DNA from: Boesenbergia rotunda
Taxonomy: Eukaryota; Streptophyta; Magnoliopsida; Zingiberales; Zingiberaceae
DNA: 64,000 nt
Assembly (NCBI GenBank): GCA_024364735.1
Contig: JAGFNQ010000713.1
Coordinates: 124,001 to 188,000 of the forward strand
Direction: 5' to 3'
Part shown: positions 33,960 through 46,500 of the stretch, piece after piece
How positions within the stretch are numbered: the stretch's first letter is position 1
Layout of the letters: every line of letters begins with the position of its first letter
Program-made: the position numbers and the translations under genes
Notes under the pieces: generated by a model
Seen by the model: only the letters and a program-made list of their open reading frames with translations
The model's database searches: none
What the model was told of the DNA's origin: nothing

Positions 33960-35179
33960 GTTCTTAACCACCATACCTTCAGGAGAGATTATGGTGTCCA
34001 CGCACTGGCTCCGTGCAGTGCCAGTCAGTATAGCAGGCAGAGAGCTTTATGGTGATCTGATAGTACTAGATATGACAGATTATGATGTCATTTTTGGAAT
34101 GGACTTCCTAATCAAGTACGGTGCCTCCATAGAATGTCGTAAAAGGAAAGTCATATTCCAACCTGAAGAAGGAGTGTAATTTGAATACATCGGAGAACCC
34201 AAGAGAAAGGCCAAGAAATTTCTCTCATCTCTAAAAGCACAGAAACTGCTGGATTCAGGATGTACCGGATTTCTAGCACATGTAGTCAATACCGAACAAG
34301 AGAAGGACTAAAAGGGTAGAAGAGGTCCCAGTGGTATGTGACTACCCATCAGTCTTCCCTGACGAGTTACCCAGGCTTAGCACCAGACAGGGAGATAGAG
34401 TTTGAGATAGATCTCATTCCAGTACCAACCCCATTTCAAAAGCACCATACCGTATGGCTCCAGCAGAATTAAGAGAACTTTGGGAGCAACTACAGGAGCT
34501 GCTCGACAAGGGCTTCATACGCCCTAGTCATTCACCTTGGGGAGCTCCAGTGTTGTTCGTGAAGAAGAAAGACGGGTCCATGCGCCTGTGTATAGATTAC
34601 CGGGCTCTGAATCAAGTCACCATCAAGAACCGGTACCCTCTACCCAGGATCGATGATTTGTTCGACCAGCTAAAGGGATCCACAGTCTTCTCAAAGATAG
34701 ATTTGAGATCCGGCTATCACCAGGTCAAAGTCAGAGAGGGTGATATTCCGAAGACAGCTTTCAGAACCAGATATGGACACTACGAGTTTGTAGTCATGCC
34801 TTTTGGGGTCACAAATGCTCCAGCGACATTCATGGACCTCATGAACAGAGTATTCGGGAATACTTAGATAAGTTTGTCATCGTCTTCATTGATGACATTC
34901 TTATCTACTCAGGAACTCAGGAGGAACATGCGAACATCTCAGGACAGTATTGCAGATTCTTCAGCAGAGCCAGCTGTATGCAAAATTCTCAAATGTGAAT
35001 TCTGGCTCGATCAGGTGTCTTTTCTAGGTCACATCATCTCCAAGGAAGGGGTGATGGTAGACCCCAGCAAAATAGAAACAGTAAGTAACTGGATCAGACC
35101 GAAGAATGCCAGTGAGATCAGAAGTTTTCTGGGTCTAGCCGGTTACTACAGGAAGTTCGTGGAAATTTCTCCAGAATAG
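33960..35179 (+). pseudogene. Protease remnant and reverse transcriptase of Tekay copy 1
   Basis: Only the C-terminal half of the protease survives (DLIVLDMTDYDVIFGMDFL, about 34051-34110). The catalytic DTG part and the gag zinc knuckle are deleted between about 33900 and 33975. The RT then runs in several frames: a shift near 34370, the palm motifs GSMRLCIDYRALNQVTIKN and FSKIDLRSGYHQ (34575-34730), a shift near 34857, the catalytic FIDD box near 34890, another shift near 34930, and the thumb with FLGHIISKEGV and FLGLAGYYRKFVE. The RT cannot be made as one protein. Confidence 0.88.
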
Positions 35180-37208
35180 CCTCCCCACTGACAGCTCTTA
35201 CCAGAAAGAACAGAAGTTTCAGTGGACAGAGGACTGCGAGAACAGTTTTACAGAATTAAAGAGAAGATTGACTAGTGCTCCCATCCTGACTCTTCCAGAG
35301 ACCACTGACAGCTTCGACATATATAGTGATGCTTCTAAATTAGGACTTGGAGCAGTGCTGATGCAGAATGGCAAGGTTATCGCCTATGCCTCTAGACAAC
35401 TCAAGGATTATGAAAAGAATTACCCTACTCATGACCTTGAGCTAGCTGCAGTAGTGTTTGCTCTCAAGATCTGGAGGCATTACTTATACGGAGCTCAGTG
35501 TAGGATTTTCACAGATCATCAGAGTCTAAAGTATTTCTTCACTCAGAAGGATCTGAACATGAGACAGCGCAGGTGGCTTGAGCTAGTCAAGGATTATGAC
35601 ATTGACATCCTCTACCATCCAGGTAAAGCTAATAAGGTGGCAGATGCACTTAGCAGAAAATCTAGTGCCACCCTACTAGCATTGTCCATGATGTCACAGC
35701 CCCTTCGGAAAGAGTTATCAGAGTTCGGACTGGAAATTTTAGTTGGGCAGCTCTCCACTTTGACATTAGTGTCCACCCTGATTGAAGACATCCAGACAGC
35801 ACAGGATCAACATCCTGACCTTCAGAAAATCAAGCAGGGGATAACAGAAGCCGAAAATGGAGAATTTCGCCTATCAGATAATGGGACACTGTACTACGGT
35901 GATCGCTTATGTGTTCCGAACCAAGAAGAGCTCCGAAGGAAGATCCTAGAGGACGCACATAGATCTCCTTATGCAATGCATCCTGGTTCCACCAAAATGT
36001 ACCAAGACCTCAGGGGACGTTTTTGGTGGCCTGGGATGAAGAGAGACATCGCCAGATATGTCAGTACCTGTCTAACATGCCAAAGAGTCAAGGCAGAACA
36101 TCAGAGACCAGGTGGAGTTCTGCAGCCTATTCAGATTCCAGAATGGAAATGGGAAGATATTTCCATGGATTTTATAGTGGGACTACCCAGAACAACGAAT
36201 GGATATGATGCAATCTGGGTAATAGTAGACAGATTGACTAAGTCTGCCCACTTCCTAGCTATCAGGATCTCCTATTCCATGGAACAGCTAGCTCAGTTAT
36301 ACCTCAAGGAGATAGTCAGACTACATGGGGTCCCTAGGACTATCATCTCAGATAGGGACAGTAGGTTCACTTCGCACTTCTGGGAGTGCGTACAGACAGC
36401 ACTAGGCACCAAACTGAAGTTTAGCACAGCTTTCCATCCTCAGACAGATGGTCAGACAGAGAGAGTTAATCAAGTACTAGAAGATATGCTCAGAGCTTGT
36501 GCTTTAGATTTCAAGGGCAGTTGGTGCAGATACTTGTGCTTAGCGGAATTCGCTTACAACAATAGTTATCAGGCCACTATCGGCATGGCACCCTATGAGG
36601 CTTTATATGGGCGGAGGTGTAGATCTCCTATCTGCTGGTACGAGGGTGGTGAGAGGCAAGAGTTAGGCCTACAGACAGATCTTATAGATGATACCACCGT
36701 AGCCATACAGCAGATCCGCCAGAGAATAGAAACAGCTCAGAGCCGCCAGAAGAGCTATGCTGATACACGGCGCAGACCATTAGAGTTTGAAGTTGGGGAT
36801 TCAGTATTCCTCAAAGTGGCTCCCATGAAGGGAGTAATGCGTTTTGGGAAGAAGGGCAAGCTAAGTCCCAGATATGTAGGACCATACCCCATCACTAGAA
36901 GAGTTGGCAAAGTAGCTTATGAGTTGGAGCTACCTCAGGAGATGTCAGCTATCCACAATGTATTTCATGTTTCCATGCTGAAGAAGCATATCCCAGATGC
37001 CACCCAGGTGATAGAGCCACAGACGGTACAAGTTCGCGAAGATCTCAGTTATGATAGTCGGCCTATTCAGATAATAGACCGAGCAGTTAAGAAATTGCGA
37101 AACAAGGAGGTACCATTAGTGAAAGTCATATGGCAAAATCACAGAGTAGAAGAGGCAACATGGGAACCAGAGGACAGCATGAGACAGAAATACCCAGAGT
37201 TGTTTTAA
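35180..37208 (+). pseudogene. RNase H, integrase and chromodomain of Tekay copy 1
   Basis: The frame is open for more than 640 codons to TAA 37208. RNase H: FDIYSDASKLGLGAVL, HDLELAAVVFALKIW, IFTDHQSLKYFF. The integrase zinc-binding H-H-C-C is seen in MHPGSTKMYQDLRGRFWWPG and CLTCQ. The core acids lie in DISMDFIVGLP, IISDRDSRFTS and QTDGQTERVNQ. A GPY-type region (RYVGPYPITRRVG) and a chromodomain-like end (VIWQNHRVEEATWEPED) follow; the chromodomain targets insertion to heterochromatin in this family. This part is intact, but the frame is disconnected from RT upstream by a frameshift near 35170. Confidence 0.93.
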
Positions 37209-37243
37209 GTTCGAGGATGAACTTTTTATAAGGTATGGGGGAT

Positions 37244-39610
37244 TGTAACGCCCGAAAATTCTCGAAACTAATTTTAGAAATATCTTAGAATTTATTCCGA
37301 ATTTATGGATATTTTTATAGAATTTTTCCATAAACGAAATGGCAAAAAGGGATAAAAAGGAAAAAACACTTAAGGGGATTTGATCCCTAGACCTAAGCTA
37401 GAGAGGAGAAGGGCGACCACTGGGATGGTCTGCTTTTGTTGAAATAGATTAGCGGAAACAATAGATAAGGTAAATTAGTTAAATTTTTTCCATAAGTATA
37501 AAAGGGAAACTTAGGGTTTTTTTATTCATTCTTTCCCTCACATCCTCTCACCGCCGACTCCCTCTCTCCCTCTCGCGATTTTTTCTTCCTCTCGCCCTCT
37601 CTCTCGCCCAAGACAAAGGAGAAGCCAAGGGAAGGTCTCAAGAGGCCCTATTCTCTACGAGAATTCTCGTAGACGCGAGGAGAACGCCAAGGAGCAAGAA
37701 GAACGTCGAAATTCGACGTTCCCTCAGGAATTTCAGATTTTATTCGTAAGGAAAACCTAGCGCAGGATGTAAGTATCCCTCACCTGCAGTATAAGTAGTT
37801 TCGGTTGATTTTCGTATGCTTATTCCTTATATTATGTTTACGATTAGAAATCGTAAATTATGAACAAGCACGCACGTTAGGTGTTTGTTAAAATGTTCAG
37901 TTCAGTTAATGCTATAGAAAGCATTAAAGAATAGAAATTCTTGCTCCAGTTTATGATTGGGACCAAGGTCCAACGGGATGGGCTCCTAGTTGCCCTAGGT
38001 TTAGATAACCTAGTAAAAGCAAGAATCAGAAAAGGAAAGAAAAGTATAAAGACTATTTTATTTTCAGTGGCATTGTACCGGACTCGGTCCAGGGATAGGC
38101 TCCAAGTTGCCTCTAGGTTTAGATAACCTAGTATGGGATGGGCTCCTAGTTGCCCCTAGGTTTAGATAACCTAGTAGAACCCTAATGGATTCGGGATTTG
38201 CTACCTCGGGTTTATTAGGGATGCGCGCACAGTTGGTACATTGCGGGCCCACAGCAGTTGATTATTATTTCACCTACTATATGTATTTAGTTTTCAGAAA
38301 TTTATATTAGCATGTGGTGAATTTAATAATTAGTTTTATGTTAGTTAGTTTCAGTTCCAGTTCAGATATATATGTCATGCTATAGCTTACTTTTCAGGTC
38401 TAGTTTAGTATGTGCATGTCTCAGTTATTTCCATGACATTCTATGATATGTATTTAGCATGAGCCTAACATGATTTTTATGGATATGAGCGTGTATTGCA
38501 TAGCATGTTTTGAAAAGCATAATCGAGTTTTATAGTTTTGTGAGGCTAGATGGTACTTACTAAGTTTATGCTTATTAGTTTGCATTTCCTTATACTGCAG
38601 ATACAGGTAAAGGAAAGCACTAGTAGCGGAGGCGGCGGGCTTGATGCAAAGTGTGTGTGATGGTGGAGTTGGAATAAAAGTCTTCGGAACTTGCAAAGCA
38701 TAGAAATAGTCTTTATTATGTTTCTTTTAGTTATTCCGCAATAGGTTATGTGAACCATGTATGAACTTAATTAGACTCGTTATTTGTGGTGCCTAGTATA
38801 TTAAAGTAGTTTGTTTACCTGTGTTAATACTTGCTTAGCGAATGTTGAATGATATGAGTTACTACTTGCAATATGGTAATTTAGATCCATGCTTAAGCTT
38901 TAGAGATAAGACTTGATACTTTTGATTTACATGCTAAATACATAGGATATGCTTGTTTTAAGATACATGCACCATATAGAATGACATGTAGTAGCTAAGA
39001 ATGCCTTAGATATGAATAATGATTGGTTTCAATAAGAAGTTGATACAAACTTGGCACATTCATGTTTATGCTTCTACATGTCATTTTTATGATTTCTAAG
39101 TTGCTATACATGCTAGAACCCTCCAAAAACATGTAATAAATGCCTTAGAATAGTCGTGGAACTTTATTTATGTCATTATGTTTGTTAGATATGATTTTGG
39201 TACATTGTGGCTCAAGGTTGATACATTCTAGAAATCTGAAAACTGAAATTTCAGAACTACCAGTCAACTGGGAAAACACCAGTCGACTGGTATCGGGCAC
39301 AGAACCATTCTGTGGCCCGACCAGTCGACTGGCATATAGCAGTCGACTGGTACTGTGTAAAACAAAGTGGTGTAGAGCAGCTGGTTAGTGCTTTAGCCAT
39401 GCAACCTAGAGGTTGGGGGATCGAATCCTGCCAATATAATAAAATAAAGTTTTGCTTTATTTTGGGCAAATTAGTACCTTCAGTATGTTTATGAATTCTA
39501 GTTCAGTAAATAGCGAAATAAGAATTTTAAAATTCTCCCAGTTGGTTTAGCATTATTAGAAATCATTAATTAGTCAGCCAGCCAGTTAGTTAGTAGCGAT
39601 CCGCCTTAAA
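37244..39610 (+). repeat. Tekay LTR 2, right end in assembly gap
   Basis: Nearly identical to LTR 1 and LTR 3, with small indels. It carries the hairpin (about 39279-39332), the tRNA-like segment (39366-39432) and the intron-like signals. The last bases before the gap (GCGATCCGCCTTAAA) match LTR 1 at about 32723-32737, so some 25 bases of LTR are missing. Confidence 0.92.
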
Positions 39611-39677
39611 NNNNNNNNNNNNNNNNNNNNNNNNNNNNNNNNNNNNNNNNNNNNNNNNNNNNNNNNNNNNNNNNNNN
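39611..39677. other. Assembly gap, 67 N
   Basis: It joins the end of LTR 2 to the protease/RT region of the second copy. About 1.4 kb (primer-binding site, gag, most of protease) would be needed to complete that copy, so the gap size is probably nominal or the join is wrong. Confidence 0.97.
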
Positions 39678-42600
39678 AAAGGAAAGAAGAAGAAAGGCCA
39701 AGAAATTTCTCTCCGCCATGAAAGCACGGAAAACTACTGAGTACAGGATGTGCTGGATTTCTAGCACATGTAGTCCATGCCGAACAAGTCAAGGACAAAA
39801 GCTAGAAGAGGTCCCAGTGGTATGTGACTACCCATCAGTATTCCCTGACGAGTTACCCGGCTTAGCACCAGACAGGGAGATAGAGTTTGAGATAGATCTC
39901 ATTCCAGGTACCAACCCCATTTCAAAAGCACCATACCGTATGACTCCAGCAGAATTAAGAGAACTTTGGGAGCAACTACAGGAGCTGCTCGACAAGGACT
40001 TCATACGCCCTAGTCATTCACCTTGGGGAGCTCCAGTGTTGTTCGTGAAGAAGAAAGACGGGTCCATGCGCCTGTGTATAGATTACCGGGCTCTGAATCA
40101 AGTCACCATCAAGAACCGGTACCCTCTACCTAGGATCGATGATTTGTTCGACCAGCTAAAGGGATCCACAGTCTTCTCAAAGATAGATTTGAGATCCGAC
40201 TATCACCAGGTCAAAGTCAGAGAGGGTGATATTCCGAAGACAGCTTTCAGAACCAGATATGGGCACTACGAGTTTGTAGTCATGCCTTTTGGGGTCACAA
40301 ATGCTCCAGCGACATTCATGAACCTCATGAACAGAGTATTCCAGGAATACTTAGATAAGTTTTTCATCGTCTTCATTGATGACATTCTTATCTACTCAGG
40401 AACTCAGGAGGAACATGCCGAACATCTCAGGACAGTATTGCAGATTCTTCAGCAGAGCCAGCTGTATGCAAAATTCTCAAATGTGAATTCTGGCTCGATC
40501 AGGTGTCTTTTCTAGGTCACATCATCTCCAAGGAAGGGGTGATGGTAGACCCCCAGCAAAATAGAAGCAGTAAGTAACTGGATCAGACCGAAGAATGCCA
40601 GTGAGATCAGAAGTTTTCTGGGTCTAGCCGGTTACTACAGGAAGTTCGTGGAAAATTTCTCCAGAATAGCCTCCCCACTGACAGCTCTTACCAGAAAGAA
40701 CAGGAAGTTTCAGTGGACAGAGGACTGCGAGAACAGTTTTACAGAATTAAAGAGAAGATTGACTAGTGCTCCCATCCTGACTCTTCCAGAGACCACTGAC
40801 AGCTTCGATATATATAGTGATGCTTCTAAATTAGGACTTGGAGCAGTGCTGATGTAGGATGGCAAGGTTATCGCCTATGCCTCTAGACAACTCAAGGATT
40901 ATGAAAAGAATTACCCTACTCATGACCTTGAGCTAGCTGCAGTAGTGTTTGCTCTCAAGATCTGGAGGCATTACTTATACGGAGCTCAGTGTAGGATTTT
41001 CACAGATCATCAGAGTCTAAAGTATTTCTTCACTCAGAAGGATCTGAACATGAGACAGCGCAGGTGGCTTGAGCTAGTCAAGGATTATGACATTGACATC
41101 ATCTACCATCCAGGTAAAGCTAATAAGGTGGCAGATGCACTTAGCAGAAAATCTAGTGCCACCCTACTAGCATTGTCCATGATGTCACAACCCCTTCGGA
41201 AAGAGTTATCAGAGTTCGGACTGGAAATTTTAGTTGGGCAGCTCTCCACTTTGACATTAGTGTCCACCCTGATTGAAGACATCCAGACAGCACAGGATCA
41301 AGATCCTGACCTTCAGAAAATCAAGCAGGGGATAACAGAAGCCGAAAATGGAGATTTTCGCCTATCAAATAATGGGACACTGTACTACGATGATCGCTTA
41401 TGTGTTCCGAACCAAGAAGAGCTCCGAAGGAAGATCCTAGAGGACGCACATAGATCTCCTTATGCAATGCATCCTGGTTCCACCAAAATGTACCAAGACC
41501 TCAGGGGACGTTTTTGGTGGCCTGGGATGAAGAGAGACATCGCCAGATATGTCAGTACTTGTCTAACATGCCAAAGAGTCAAGGCAGAACATCAGAGACC
41601 AGGTGGAGTTCTGCAGCCTATTCAGATTCCAGAATGGAAATGGGAAGATATTTCCATGGATTTTATAGTGGGACTACCCAGAACAACGAATGGATATGAT
41701 GCAATCTGGGTAATAGTAGACAGATTGACTAAGTCTACCCACTTCCTAGCTATCAGGATCTCCTATTCCATGGAACAGCTAGCTCAGTTATACCTCAAGG
41801 AGATAGTCAGACTACATAGGGTCCCTAGGACTATCATCTCAGATAGGGACAGTAGGTTCACTTCGCACTTCTGGGAGTGCGTTTAGACAGCACTAGGCAC
41901 CAAACTGAAATTTAGCACAGCTTTCCATCCTCAGACAGATGGTCAGACAGAGAGAGTTAATCAAGTACTAGAAGATATGCTCAGAGCTTGTGCTTTAGAT
42001 TTCAAGGGCAGTTGGTGCAGATACTTGTGCTTAGCGGAATTCACTTACAACAATAGTTATCAGGCCACTATCGGCATGGCACCCTATGAGGCTTTATATG
42101 GGCGGAGGTGTAGATCTCCTATCTGCTGGTACAAGGGTGGTGAGAGGCAAGAGTTAGGCCTACAGACAGATCTTATAGATGATACCACCGTAGCCGTACA
42201 GCAGATCCGCCAGAGAATAGAAACAGCTCAGAGCCGCCAGAAGAGCTATGCTGATACACGGCGCAGACCATTAGAGTTTGAAGTTGGGGATTCAGTATTC
42301 CTCAAAGTGGCTCCCATGAAGGGAGTAATGCGTTTTGGGAAGAAGGGCAAGCTAAGTCCCAGATATGTAGGACCATACCCCATCACTAGAAGAGTTGGCA
42401 AAGTAGCTTATGAGTTGGAGCTACCTCAGGAGATGTCAGTTATCCACAATGTATTTCATGTTTCCATGCTGAAGAAGCATATCCCAGATGCCACCCAGGT
42501 GATAGAGCCACAGACGGTACAAGTTCGCGAAGATCTCAGTTATGATAGTCGGCCTATTCAGATAATAGACCGAGCAGTTAAGAAATTGTGAAACAAGGAG

Positions 42601-42700
42601 GTACCATTAGTGAAAGTCATATGGCAAAATCACAGAGTAGAAGAGGCAACCTGGGAACCAGAGGACAGCATGAGACAGAAATACCCATAGTTGTTTTAAG
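39678..42700 (+). pseudogene. pol of Tekay copy 2
   Basis: About 98 percent alike by eye to copy 1, starting in the protease/RT spacer. RT palm and the FIDDILIYSG box are in one frame (39718-40515), unlike copy 1. A shift follows near 40490. A TAG at about 40855 lies in RNase H, a TAG at about 41884 in the integrase core after SDRDSRFTS, and a TGA at about 42589 in the chromodomain region. A changed codon near 42688 also gives a stop five residues before the copy 1 end. The lesions differ from those of copy 1, so the two copies decayed independently. Confidence 0.9.
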
Positions 42701-42734
42701 TTCGAGTACGAACTTATTATAAGGTATGGGGGAT

Positions 42735-45153
42735 TGTAACGCTCGAAAATTCTCGAAACTAATTTTAGAAATATCTTAGAATTTATGGATATTTTTATAG
42801 AATTTTCCATAAATGAAAATGGAAAAAAGGGATAAAAAGGAAAAAACGCTTAAAGGGGATTTGATCCTTAGACCTAAGCTAGAGAGGAGAATGGGCGGAC
42901 CGACTGGGATGGTCTGCTTTTGCTGAAATAGATTAGCGGAAACAATAGATAAGGTATAATTAGTTAAACTTTTTCCATAAGTATAAAAGGGAAACTTAAG
43001 GTTTTTTTTATTCATTCTTTCCCTCACATCCTCTCACCGCCGACTCCCTCTCTCCCTCTCGCGATTTTTTTCTTCCTCTCGCCCTCTCTCTCGCCCAAGA
43101 CAAAGGAGAAGCCAAGGGAAGGTCTCAAGAGACCCTATTCTCTACGAGAATTCTCGTAGACGCGAGGAGAACGCCAAGGAGCAAGAAGAACGTCGAAATT
43201 CGACGTTCCCTCGGGAATTTCAGATTTTATTCGTAAGGAAAACCTAGCGTAGGATGTAAGTATCCCTCACCTGCAGTATAAGTAGTTTCGGATGATTTTC
43301 CATATGCTTTATTTCCTTGTATTTATGCATTACGATTAGAAATCGTAAATTATGAACAAGCACGCACATTAGGTGTTTGTTAAAATGTTCAGTTCAGTTA
43401 ATGCTATAGAAAGCATTAAAGAATAGAAATTCTTGCTCCAGTTTATGATGGGGACCAAGGTCGAACGGGATGGACTCCTAGTTGCCTCTAGGTTTAGATA
43501 ACCTAATAAAAGCAAGAATTAGAAAAGGAAAGAAAAGTATAAAAGACTATTTTATTTTCAGTTGGCATTGTACCGGACTTCGGTCCAGGGATAGGCTCCA
43601 AGTTGCCTTTAGGTTTAGATAACCTAGTATGGGATGAGCTCCTAGTTGCCCCTAGGTTTAGATAACCTAGTAGAACCCTAATGGATTCGGGATTTGCTAC
43701 CTCGAGTTTATTAGGGATGCGCGCACAGTTGGTACATTGCCGGGTCCACAGCAGTTGATTATTACTTTCACCTACTATATGTATTTAGTTTTCAGAAATT
43801 TATATTAGCATATGGTGAATTTAATAATTAGTTTTATGTTAGTTAGTTTCAGTTCCAGTTCAGATATATATGCCAGCTATAGCTTACTTTTCAGGTCTAG
43901 TTTAGTATGTGTCATGTCTCAGTTATTTGCCATGACATTTTATGACATGTATTTTAGCATGAGCATAACATGATTGTTTATGAACATGAGCGTGTATTTG
44001 CATAGCATGTTTTGAAAAGCATAATCCGAGATTTTATAGTTTTGTGAGACTAGATGGTACTTACTAAGCGTTATGCTTATTAGTTTGCATTTCCTTATAC
44101 TGCAGATACAGGTAAAGGAAAGCACTAGTAGCGGAGGCGGCGGGCTTGATGCAAAGTGTGTGTGATGGTGGAGTTAGAATAAAAGTCTTCGGAACTTACA
44201 AAGCATAGAAATAGTCTTTATTATGTTTCTTTTAGTTTTCCGCAATAGGTTATGTGAACCATGTATGAACTTAATTTGACTCATTATTTGTGGTGCCTAG
44301 TATATTAAAGTAGTTTATTTACCTGTGTTAATACTTGCTTAGCGAATGTTGAATGATATGAGTTACTACTTGCAATGTGGTAAATTAGATCCATGCTTAA
44401 GCTTTAGAGATAAGAACTTGATACTTTTGATTTACATGCTAAATACATAGGATATGCTTGTTTTAAGATATATGCACCATATAGAATGACATGTAGTAGC
44501 TAAGAATGCCCTTAGATATGAATAATGAATGGTTTCAATAAGAAGTTGATACGAACTTGGCATATTCATGTTTATGCTTCTACATGTCGTTTTTATGATT
44601 TCTAAGTTGCTATACATGCTAGAAACCCTCCAAAAATATGTAATAAATGCCTTAGAATAGTCGTGGAACTTTATTTATGTCATTATGTTTGTTAGATATG
44701 ATTTTGGTACATTGTGGCTCAAGGTTGATACATTCTAGAAATCTGAAAACTGAAATTTCAGAACTACCAGTCAACTGGTAAACCACCAGTCGACTGGTAT
44801 CGGGCACAGAACCATTCTGTGGCCCGACCAGTCGACTGGCATATTGCAGTCGACTAGTACTGTGTAAAACAAAGGTGGTGTAGAGCAGCTGGTTAGTGCT
44901 TTAGCCATGCAACCTAGAGGTTGGGGGATTGAATCCTGCCAATATAATAAAATAAAAGTTTTGCTTTATTTTTGGCAAATTAGTATCTTTAGTATGTTTA
45001 TGAAATTCTAGTTCAGTAAATAGCGAAATAAGAATTTTTAAAATTCTCCCAGTTGGTTTAGCATTTTTAGAAATCATTAATTAGTCAGTTAGTCAGTTAG
45101 TTAGTTAGTAGCGATCCGCCTTGAAGCTTAGTACCAGAAGGCGGGTCATTACA
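42735..45153 (+). repeat. Tekay LTR 3
   Basis: It starts TGTAACGCTCG and ends GGTCATTACA. The polypurine tract GGTATGGGGGA lies just before it. It has the same internal landmarks as LTR 1: hairpin (about 44786-44840) and tRNA-like segment (44873-44940). The right flank GCTAG does not match the CTCCC left of LTR 1. Confidence 0.93.
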
Positions 45154-46255
45154 GCTAGGCACTAGGCGAAGGGCAGCTTAGTACTCAAGACCTGGCGAAG
45201 GACCGCTAGGCAAAAGTCCAACCAGAGGAGCGGTTGGCATCAGGTACATTCTCCCGAGAGGAGTAGGTGAGGACACGTTCCCCGTCGAGGGAACAGTAGG
45301 CGTCGGTTCGACCTAGGGTTCCATTTTGGAGACCCAAAGTCAGAACCAAGACAGCTAAGGCTGTATAAACTAACAATTTATTGTTTCATTGTGTTTTGGA
45401 CTAACCCTGGATGCAGGACCGAAGGAACGTGTGTCTGCAGCTCAGAGCGCCTCAAAGGAATGAGGCAATAGCTGACCAGGGCGCTCGGAGTGTCCCGTGA
45501 GCCCCCAAGGTGAACACAAAACATAAGAAAGCAAAGCAAGCTTCGCCAGTTCAACTCCCGGGCGCCCCGTGCTCCCGGGCGCCCCCGCTGCTCCCGGGCG
45601 CCCCCAGCGCTCCGGGCGCCCCGCCTGACGCGGGCGCCCCAGTGCCAGCTACCGAAGTACTCCCTCGCGAAGCCAAGAGGATGAAGGCTTGACCCGGTCA
45701 ACCCGGGCGCCCCGAGCGCTCCGGGCGCCCCGGTCAAAACTAATCCCGATTTTGAAGGGATCAGATGTTGACCGCGCTGGAGACGGATCGACCGCCACGT
45801 GGGGGGGGGGGGGCGCCCCCGACGTCCCGGGCGCCCCCAGGCCCTATATAAAGGGCCCTCGACCCCAAGCTTCAGACAACACTTTCAATCAACGCTTCTA
45901 TGCTCTTCTGCTCCCGCGCTCTGCTCTGGAAACCTCCCGACACGAGACTCAAGCGCCGACGACGTCCTCCCGCCTCGAAAATACCATGGACGTCGGTAAC
46001 GAAGAGCTATTTTAGTTTACTGTACTGAATTCTGTAAAATCTTTTGTAAACTACTTTTTGCGACATATAGAATTGCCCGCAGAAAATGGTCAACGACCGT
46101 GGGCCTTGGATTAGGAGTCGACCTAGGCTCCGAACCAAGTAAAACCACCTGTGTTTGTGTTTTTTTAACTTTAATCTTCCGCTACGCATTCTCTCTTTAA
46201 ATCCGAACGATTTCCGATATTCACCCCCCCCTCTGTCGGTTTTCTCGATCCAACA
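45154..46255 (+). repeat. Family-B-like LTR, plus orientation, 5' end cut by Tekay LTR 3
   Basis: It ends CTCGATCCAACA like other family B LTRs. GC-rich palindromes with GGGCGCCC cores fill about 45555-45845. TATATAAAGGG at about 45845 follows them. A run of 13 G is at 45801-45813. No primer-binding site follows its right end; instead the interior of a minus-strand element begins, so this LTR was inserted into that element. Confidence 0.82.
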
Positions 46256-46500
46256 CTATATCCCTCTTGCATGGCCATTAGAGTTTATCCGATAAATAAT
46301 AGAAAGAAACTCGTTCCAAGACTAAGTTTTGGATTAGTAGTGCGGGAAAAATATTAATAACAAAAAAAATCGAGTGGTGTTACACCAACCTCGATTAACA
46401 AGAAAAATACGAGCGAAGAAAAATATTAAAATTCGAAAATCAAAAAAAAATACTCAACTGGTGATTGCACCAAGTTTGAGTCACCCGCTCTGATACCACT
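46256..46500 (-). other. 5' leader and primer-binding site of a family-B-like element
   Basis: The minus strand reads TGGTATCAGAGC at 46487-46498, next to the LTR at 46501. The leader resembles 6480-6630 of element B, including a CGAGTGGTGTT block. The rest of this element's interior is not present in the window. Confidence 0.82.

Larger units (their letters stand above)
30331..39610 (+). mobile_element. Tekay/Del-type chromovirus, copy 1
   Basis: LTR 30331-32763, primer-binding site, gag, protease, RT, RNase H, integrase with chromodomain, polypurine tract GGTATGGGGGA (about 37231-37241), then LTR 37244 onward, which runs into the assembly gap. The LTRs are about 2.4 kb and nearly identical. 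Left flank CTCCC; the right flank is hidden. It inserted in the zinc-knuckle codons of the copia gag at 30330. Confidence 0.92.

Noticed and set aside
45378..46015. GC-rich alanine/proline/glycine reading frames on both strands
   Set aside because: They are artefacts of the GGCGCC palindrome repeats in the LTR.
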